From an uncultured Rickettsiales bacterium (lineage in GTDB: Bacteria > Pseudomonadota > Alphaproteobacteria > Rickettsiales > UBA1997): a stretch of 10,795 nt of DNA. The DNA is taken from positions 1-10,795 of the forward strand of contig CALXRO010000025.1 in the NCBI GenBank assembly GCA_944390875.1, written 5' to 3'. Positions 5,872-10,795 of this stretch are shown here, one piece after another. Position numbers and translations under genes: made by a program. The notes beneath the pieces were generated by a model, which was given only the letters and a program-made list of their open reading frames with translations, was not told where the DNA came from and made no database searches. Within the stretch, counting starts at the first letter, position 1. Every line of letters begins with the position of its first letter.

Positions 5872-6355
5872 TAAATATGTTCTATCATTAATTATTATTT
5901 GTGTAGTTTTTGGCATTCGTGTTTTTGCGAATAATAACGCAAATAACAACAAAGATAATAATTTTGATATTAATGAAGAACATAAAAAAAATAATGAAAA
6001 TATTGAAAAAGTTATGAGTGATTTAGTTAAAGATCAACCAAGTGATAGATTTGTTGATAATGTTGAATTACAATTTTTGGACAAAATAACTGGTAAAACA
6101 TCTTCTATAAAAACAAAAATTGATAAAGTTTTGGAATTTGAAAGACTTATAGTAGAACCGATACTTTGTTGGAAATCATATCCTGAAGAAAATCCAGAAA
6201 ATAAGTTATTGGTTAAAATATATGAAGTTAGAGGAAAAAATAAGAAATTATTATTTTATGGCTGGATTTTTTCATCAGCCCCTAGTATTTCTGGTTTAGA
6301 ACATCAGTTCTATGATCTTGTTTTAAAAAATTGTTTTAATAAGGATAATATATGA
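5858..6355 (+). CDS. DUF2155 exported protein
   Basis: This belongs to DUF2155, a family characteristic of Alphaproteobacteria with no established function. Residues 1-24 form a clear signal peptide (KINNKYV, then a hydrophobic core, then RVFA before NNN), so the mature protein is periplasmic. An Asn-rich linker at 25-50 precedes the domain at about 65-160. Its hallmark features are the LQFLDKITGK start, Cys104 with the SYPEENPE motif (107-114), GWIFSSAPSISGLEH (135-149), YDL (152-154) and Cys159. The two conserved Cys could form a disulfide (inference). The ATG at 5858 lies inside the end of mlaD (14-nt overlap). The stop overlaps the folD start as ATGA, so all three are probably translationally coupled. 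Location beside mlaD hints at an envelope role. Confidence 0.9.
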   Translation: MKINNKYVLSLIIICVVFGIRVFANNNANNNKDNNFDINEEHKKNNENIEKVMSDLVKDQPSDRFVDNVELQFLDKITGKTSSIKTKIDKVLEFERLIVEPILCWKSYPEENPENKLLVKIYEVRGKNKKLLFYGWIFSSAPSISGLEHQFYDLVLKNCFNKDNI

Positions 6356-7236
6356 ATCTTATAGATTGTGCTGCTATTTCCGATTCTTTAAAAAGTAACA
6401 TAAAAAATTTTATTGATAGTTTAGATGATGAGATTGTGCCAACTTTTGCAATTGTTGTTGTTGGCAATATCTATGCAAGTAAAGTATATGTTAGAAATAA
6501 GGAAATAGCTTGTAAAAAATGCGGAATAAATTTTGTAAAATATGAATTTGATGATAATGTATCACAAGAGGAATTAATTGATTTTTTGTTAAAAATAAAT
6601 TCGGATCCTAAAATAAATGCAATAATTGTGCAACTTCCGCTTCCAAATCATATAAATGAAGAAAAAGTAAAAGAATCAATAGACCCAAATAAAGATGCTG
6701 ACTGTTTTAGTCCTATAAATTTGGCAAGATTATTTAATATGGGAAAACAGGATAACCTTGATGATTTTATCTTACCTTGTACAGCTTATGCGTGTATAGA
6801 TGCTATAAAAAGTGTTTGTAATAATCTAGAAGGCAAAAAAGCTGTCGTTATTGGAAGGTCTGCTTTAGTTGCAAAACCATTAGCTCATTTGTTATTAAAA
6901 GAAGACTGTACAGTTACAATAACACACAGTAAAACTGTTGGTTTGGAAAAAATAACAAAAGATGCTGACATAATAGTTAGTGCTATTGGTAAAACTAAAT
7001 TTTTAAAAAAAGAAATGTTTAAAAATAATGCAATAATAATAGACGTAGGAATAAGTAGATCTGAAGATGGTAAAGTTTCTGGAGATGTTGATGCAGAAGA
7101 TATTAAAGATATGGATATCTTTCTTACTCCTGTACCTGGCGGTATAGGACCCATGACAGTATCTTATCTGATAAGAAATGTCTGTAAATTATTTATAAAA
7201 CAAAAAGGAATAGAGTATGAAAAACAATATTTTTGA
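6352..7236 (+). CDS. folD: FolD: methylenetetrahydrofolate dehydrogenase / cyclohydrolase
   Basis: This cytosolic bifunctional enzyme interconverts 5,10-methylene-, methenyl- and 10-formyl-tetrahydrofolate, supplying one-carbon units for purines and formyl-Met. It has 294 residues, within the normal family range. Key motifs are YVRNK (46-50, catalytic Tyr46/Lys50), VQLPLP (93-98, Gln94), KDADCF (114-119, Asp117), the nucleotide-binding segment VVIGRSALVAKP (165-176) and the signature PVPGGIGPMT (260-269). Two sites depart from the usual consensus: PCTAYA (142-147) where PCTPxG is common, and Ala174 where IVGxP normally has Gly. PCTA is also known to me from rickettsial FolD, so activity is probably kept. 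AAGGA at 6341-6345, six bases before the ATG, is a good Shine-Dalgarno. The start overlaps the DUF2155 stop by 4 nt. Confidence 0.96.
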   Translation: MNLIDCAAISDSLKSNIKNFIDSLDDEIVPTFAIVVVGNIYASKVYVRNKEIACKKCGINFVKYEFDDNVSQEELIDFLLKINSDPKINAIIVQLPLPNHINEEKVKESIDPNKDADCFSPINLARLFNMGKQDNLDDFILPCTAYACIDAIKSVCNNLEGKKAVVIGRSALVAKPLAHLLLKEDCTVTITHSKTVGLEKITKDADIIVSAIGKTKFLKKEMFKNNAIIIDVGISRSEDGKVSGDVDAEDIKDMDIFLTPVPGGIGPMTVSYLIRNVCKLFIKQKGIEYEKQYF

Positions 7237-7564
7237 AAGACCTTGGGGGAATTATGAGATTATACTCAAATCAGACAAATATCAAATAAAAAGAATAATG
7301 GTTTTAAAAAACCAGAAACTTTCTTTACAATCACATAAAATGAGAGATGAACATTGGGTAATGGTTATAGGTACAGGAACAGTTAATATTAATGATAATG
7401 TCTTTACTCTTAAAGAAAACGAACATATTTTTATTCCAAAAGGATCAAAACATAGAATGTCAAATGATGCTGAAAATGATATAGTATTTATTGAAATTCA
7501 ATATGGCGACTATTTGGAAGAAGATGATATAATAAGATATAAGGATATTTATGGTAGAGCGTAA
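7217..7564 (+). CDS. Stand-alone type II mannose-6-phosphate isomerase cupin domain
   Basis: The protein matches the C-terminal cupin of type II phosphomannose isomerase/GDP-mannose pyrophosphorylase (MannoseP_isomer), found here alone in 115 residues without the pyrophosphorylase domain. Motifs are ERPWGNYE (7-14), the metal-site region LQSHKMRDEHW (37-47), PKGSKHR (74-80, His79) and the family ending YLEEDDIIRYKDIYGR (99-114). Such single-domain proteins are thought to interconvert fructose-6-P and mannose-6-P or act as other sugar-phosphate isomerases; the substrate cannot be fixed from sequence. No other GDP-mannose gene is in the window. The ATG at 7217 is supported by AAGGA at 7205-7209 with a 7-base spacer. 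It starts 20 nt inside folD, and its end overlaps the GNAT gene by 14 nt. Confidence 0.9.
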   Translation: MKNNIFERPWGNYEIILKSDKYQIKRIMVLKNQKLSLQSHKMRDEHWVMVIGTGTVNINDNVFTLKENEHIFIPKGSKHRMSNDAENDIVFIEIQYGDYLEEDDIIRYKDIYGRA

Positions 7565-8096
7565 AGTTATATTTAAAACAGATAAATATAGTTTTGAAGT
7601 TTTTGATATGAGTAATTTTGATGATTTTTGTCAATTAAACCAAGATCCAATAGTTTCAAAATATGTCAATCATAATGGTGGTAAACCAAAAACATTCAGA
7701 GAATGTGTTGAAAAATATAATGATATAACTTATGGACAAGAAAATTACGGATATAGTTACTGGGCAGTCTATGATGATACAAATGAATTTATTGGACAAT
7801 GTGGTATTTTAAAATGTTGGAACAACAGTAATAATTTTTGTTACGCATTTAAAAAAAAATATTGGGGTAAAGGTATTGGGACAGAAGTATGTGGTTTAGT
7901 TGTAGATTATATATTTGAGAATTTTAGAGATATTCAAAAAATTGAAACATCTGCAATGTCTGCTAATATAGCTTCTGTTAAAATATTAAAAAAAATTGGT
8001 TTTAGATATTTATATACAAAAAAAGAATTCAACGAAGATTTAGAATTTTTTGAACTTGAAAGAAATGATTATAATGAAAGTAAAAAATTTATTTAA
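7551..8096 (+). CDS. GNAT-family N-acetyltransferase (RimJ/RimL-like)
   Basis: This is a 181-residue acetyl-CoA-dependent acetyltransferase of the Acetyltransf_3 (RimJ/RimL) type. The N-terminal part reads FCQLNQDPIVSKYV (26-39), the usual strand-helix opening of this group. A central sheet contains YWAVYDDTNEFIGQCGI (70-86). The acetyl-CoA pyrophosphate loop is YWGKGIG (104-110), and the later SANIASVKILKKIGF (137-151) carries the Asn-x-x-Ser pattern typical of RimJ/L relatives. The substrate cannot be assigned: members acetylate ribosomal protein N-termini, amino sugars or small amines, and the adjacent sugar isomerase makes an amino-sugar substrate one possibility. Start at ATG 7551, with AAGGA at 7541-7545 five bases upstream. 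It overlaps the cupin gene by 14 nt and mrcA by about 23 nt. Confidence 0.88.
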   Translation: MVERKVIFKTDKYSFEVFDMSNFDDFCQLNQDPIVSKYVNHNGGKPKTFRECVEKYNDITYGQENYGYSYWAVYDDTNEFIGQCGILKCWNNSNNFCYAFKKKYWGKGIGTEVCGLVVDYIFENFRDIQKIETSAMSANIASVKILKKIGFRYLYTKKEFNEDLEFFELERNDYNESKKFI

Positions 8097-10743
8097 AAAT
8101 ATTTTAAAATTTCTGCTTTTTTGCACTATTATTGCTATTATTATAGTAGGAGTAATCTTTACCTACTGCGGTATAAATTTACCAAAACATTCAAAACTCG
8201 AAGATTACAAACCACCAGTAACTAGTAGAGTCTACAGTAATAACGGTATTTTATTAAAAGAATATGCAATTGAAAAAAGATTGTTTGTTTCTATAGAAGA
8301 TATACCTGAAATAGTAAAACATGCTTTTATATCAGCCGAAGATAAAAACTTTTATAAAAATAGTGGACTTGACATTGAATCAATAATTTCTGCATTTGTA
8401 TATAATATATACGCATATTTTAGAGGTTTACAATTTCGTGGTGGTTCAACAATAACTCAACAAGTTGTTAAAAATATGCTTCTAACAAACGAAAGAACAA
8501 TACAACGAAAAATAAAAGAAGCTATTTTAGCTATAAGAATAACGAAAGATTTTGGTAAGGATAAAATTTTAGAATTATATCTAAATCATATATTTTTAGG
8601 TAATAATTCTTATGGCGTTGCCTCAGCAGCATTAAATTATTTTGATAAATCTCTTGATGAACTTACCGTAGAAGATGCTGCTCTTTTAGCTGCTATGCCT
8701 AAAGCCCCAGGAAAAATTAATCCAATAACAAATTACGATAAAGCAATCGCTAGGAGAAATTGGGTTCTGGAAAGAATGGAAAAAGATGGTTATATCAATA
8801 AAGAACAACTTAAAAAAGCTTTACAAAGCAAAATAGAACTAAAAAAAAGAATTAAAAGTGACGATTATTTTAACTATGGAGCTTTTGTTGAAGAGGTTAG
8901 AAAAAATGTTGTAAATAAATTTGGTGAAGAATCATTAATGCACGATGGACTTGTTATAACAAGCACAATAGACCCATTTATACAAAATTCACTTAACAAA
9001 GCATTAAAAGATGGTTTGGAACAATATGATAGGCGTCATGGATATAGGGGCGCTTTAGGGAATATATTTGATAATAAAGAAACTTTTAATAAAAAATGGC
9101 CAAATCTACTTAAAAATTTTGAAATAAAAGAATATTATAGAAATAACTGGCAGAGAGCAGTTGTACTTGATTTTGATGACAAAAATCAAAAAGTTTTAAT
9201 TGGTTTGTTAAAAAATGAAAATATGCCTACTTTTGACCATGATGAAATAACTATAATAGATGATTTAGAGGTGGAAAAAAGCTATATGTCTTTTAATAAT
9301 ACAAAATGGGCAATAGATGCTTCATTACTTGATAAAAAAGAATTTGATTCAAATGGAAATGAAATAAAAATAATTCATAAAGTTGATGTTATAAGAGATG
9401 TAAATTTAAGAATTGGTGACGTTATTTTTGTCGAAGGAACAAAGGACGATGGCTATTTATTAAAACAGACTCCAATAGTTAATGGAGCGGCAATAGCTAT
9501 AGATCCACATAATGGAAGAATATTAGGAATGGTTGGTGGATACATAGATTCAGAATCTAATTTTAATAGAGCTACTCAAGCAAAAAGACAACCTGGTTCA
9601 GCAATAAAACCTTTTGTTTACTTAACAGCTTTTGAAAATGGCTATAGTCCTTCAGATACAATAATGGATGAAGAAATAGCCTTATACCAAGGACCTAATT
9701 TACCATTATATAGACCAAGAAATTTTGATAATAAGTTTCATGGGCTTATAACTTTAAGAAAGGCACTACAAAATTCGTATAATGTATCAACAGTGAGGTT
9801 AGCAGAAAAAATAGGTCTAAGAAAAATAACACAAACAATAAGAAATTTTGGCATAAATAAAAGACCAAGAAGATTTTATTCTGTAGTTCTAGGTTCAATA
9901 GAAACACATCTTATAGACATGGTTAGAGCATATGCAATGCTAATAAATGGAGGTAAATACATAGAATTGGAAAATATTGAAAAAATACATGATAAATATG
10001 GCAACACAATATTTAAAAGAGATAAAAGATCATGTGATAATTGTATTGTAAAAGAAAAAGATATAAACAACGTTAGAGTACCTTTTTTAAATGACGAAAG
10101 AAAAAGTATTACTGATGCTGCAAGTGCTTATCAAGTAACCTATATTCTTGAAGGAGCTGTAAAGTATGGTACTGCTTGGAGAGCAAGAAATATAGGAAAA
10201 CCTGTAGGTGCAAAAACAGGTACAAGTAATGATTTTAAAGACGCTTGGTTCATTGGTTTTTCACCAGATTTTGTTGTAGGTGTATATATAGGCTTTGATG
10301 ATAATAGATCTCTTGGAGAAGGAGAAACTGGTTCTAAGGCTGCTGCTCCTACTTTTACAGAAGCAATGCAGACAATATTAAATGATAAACCATCGGTTCC
10401 ATTTAGAATTCCAGACAATATAACATTTAAAAAAATTGATGTTTCAACTGGAAAAGAACCAACTTTAGCATCAAATAAAAATAGTATAATACTGGAAGCT
10501 TTTAAAACAAATATGGATAATATTAATAAAGATGATAAAAAAAATAATGTTAGTCTTGAAATATTAAATGAATTTGGAATAGATATTGATTCAATAAATA
10601 ATGCTGAAAATGAAGAAGATATAATAAATAACAGTGAGTATACTCATGATGAAAACAAAGAAAATAATGATAATGATAGTAATGAAGAACAAGTAAATAA
10701 AAAAGAATATTTATTGGATAATTTTATAAATATAGATTTTTAG
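8074..10743 (+). CDS. mrcA: Class A penicillin-binding protein 1A: glycosyltransferase/transpeptidase
   Basis: This bifunctional inner-membrane enzyme polymerises lipid II into glycan strands and cross-links the peptides. From ATG 8074 it has 889 residues: membrane anchor at about 11-31, GT51 domain at about 50-225 with SAEDKNFY (catalytic Glu89), GGSTITQQ (123-130), RKIKEA (145-150) and KDKILELYLN (162-171), an OB-like insert at about 310-470, then the transpeptidase with SAIK (Ser509, Lys512), SYN (568-570) and KTGT (714-717). These fit PBP1A. Asn96 replaces the His usual in the EDxxFxxHxG motif. The last 80 or so residues are acidic and Asn-rich, probably disordered. Alternative starts are TTG 8050 and ATG 8065; 8074 gives the cleanest Lys-rich N-terminus before the anchor, with only a weak GAAAG upstream. 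The gene implies that the organism makes peptidoglycan. Confidence 0.96.
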   Translation: MKVKNLFKNILKFLLFCTIIAIIIVGVIFTYCGINLPKHSKLEDYKPPVTSRVYSNNGILLKEYAIEKRLFVSIEDIPEIVKHAFISAEDKNFYKNSGLDIESIISAFVYNIYAYFRGLQFRGGSTITQQVVKNMLLTNERTIQRKIKEAILAIRITKDFGKDKILELYLNHIFLGNNSYGVASAALNYFDKSLDELTVEDAALLAAMPKAPGKINPITNYDKAIARRNWVLERMEKDGYINKEQLKKALQSKIELKKRIKSDDYFNYGAFVEEVRKNVVNKFGEESLMHDGLVITSTIDPFIQNSLNKALKDGLEQYDRRHGYRGALGNIFDNKETFNKKWPNLLKNFEIKEYYRNNWQRAVVLDFDDKNQKVLIGLLKNENMPTFDHDEITIIDDLEVEKSYMSFNNTKWAIDASLLDKKEFDSNGNEIKIIHKVDVIRDVNLRIGDVIFVEGTKDDGYLLKQTPIVNGAAIAIDPHNGRILGMVGGYIDSESNFNRATQAKRQPGSAIKPFVYLTAFENGYSPSDTIMDEEIALYQGPNLPLYRPRNFDNKFHGLITLRKALQNSYNVSTVRLAEKIGLRKITQTIRNFGINKRPRRFYSVVLGSIETHLIDMVRAYAMLINGGKYIELENIEKIHDKYGNTIFKRDKRSCDNCIVKEKDINNVRVPFLNDERKSITDAASAYQVTYILEGAVKYGTAWRARNIGKPVGAKTGTSNDFKDAWFIGFSPDFVVGVYIGFDDNRSLGEGETGSKAAAPTFTEAMQTILNDKPSVPFRIPDNITFKKIDVSTGKEPTLASNKNSIILEAFKTNMDNINKDDKKNNVSLEILNEFGIDIDSINNAENEEDIINNSEYTHDENKENNDNDSNEEQVNKKEYLLDNFINIDF

Positions 10744-10744
10744 G

Positions 10745-10795
10745 ATGATAGTTATTGGAGTTGACCCTGGTCTAATAAAAACTGGTTATGGTATT
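10745..10795 (+). CDS. ruvC: RuvC Holliday-junction resolvase, N-terminal fragment cut by the window edge
   Basis: Only the first 17 codons are present, reading MIVIGVDPGLIKTGYGI. This is the classic RuvC opening (V/IDPGxxxTGxGI) with the first catalytic Asp at position 7. RuvC is the endonuclease that resolves Holliday junctions together with RuvAB. The ATG lies one base after the mrcA stop, with AGG from TTTTTAGG directly upstream, so it is probably translated by coupling with mrcA. The assignment rests on a short but highly characteristic motif. Confidence 0.88.
   Translation, partial: MIVIGVDPGLIKTGYGI

Noticed and set aside
6885..7154. Minus-strand open frame inside folD
   Set aside because: Antisense to conserved FolD motifs; coding is clearly on the plus strand.
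8050..8073. TTG at 8050 as the mrcA start
   Set aside because: It gives a non-canonical start, deeper overlap and an odd N-terminus; ATG 8074 directly precedes the basic residues and membrane anchor.
9876..10418. Two minus-strand open frames inside mrcA
   Set aside because: Antisense to the conserved transpeptidase domain; no independent evidence.

Overview
The window is very AT-rich and holds a mobile-element patch, a tRNA pair, one large orphan gene and a compact housekeeping operon. The gene content points to an alphaproteobacterium, most likely a Rickettsiales-like or otherwise host-associated lineage (inference). The clues are an MlaD gene followed by a DUF2155 gene, a family largely confined to Alphaproteobacteria; a Val(TAC)-Asp(GTC) tRNA pair; a FolD with the PCTA variant I recall from Rickettsia; strong AT bias; and decaying insertion sequences. 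UGA is used as a stop and UGG as Trp, so the genetic code looks standard.

Bases 1-3003 are a graveyard of IS200/IS605-type DNA. Two intact but clearly different tnpB genes face each other: a 416-residue protein on + and a 369-residue protein on -. About 110 bp of what looks like interrupted coding sequence lies between them. To the right is the right-end relic of a third element, related to the first, followed by a decayed coiled-coil-like reading frame. No tnpA (Y1 transposase) is visible. Each tnpB ends in a GC-richer hairpin of the kind that forms the 3' part of an omega/reRNA, so each could produce a guide copied from the DNA that lies between them.

Bases 3076-3280 carry tRNA-Val(TAC) and tRNA-Asp(GTC) on the minus strand, behind a very good sigma70-type promoter (TTGACT, 17 bp, TATTAT). 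Each tRNA has one C.A mismatch in a stem. Bases 3349-5304 (possibly to 5355) encode a large Asn/Lys-rich soluble protein that I do not recognise. It is divergent from the operon.

From 5416 to the right edge, seven genes run on + with almost no spacing: mlaD, DUF2155, folD, a stand-alone type II phosphomannose isomerase cupin, a GNAT acetyltransferase, the class A penicillin-binding protein mrcA, and the first codons of ruvC. Five of the six junctions overlap (14, 4, 20, 14 and about 23 nt) and the sixth has a 1-nt gap, so this is almost certainly one transcript with translational coupling. Most of the products concern the envelope (lipid transport, peptidoglycan, possibly sugar precursors), with one-carbon metabolism and recombination added. 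I see no CRISPR array, riboswitch, prophage module or defence cassette. The most unusual material is the paired TnpB region and the orphan 651-residue protein.
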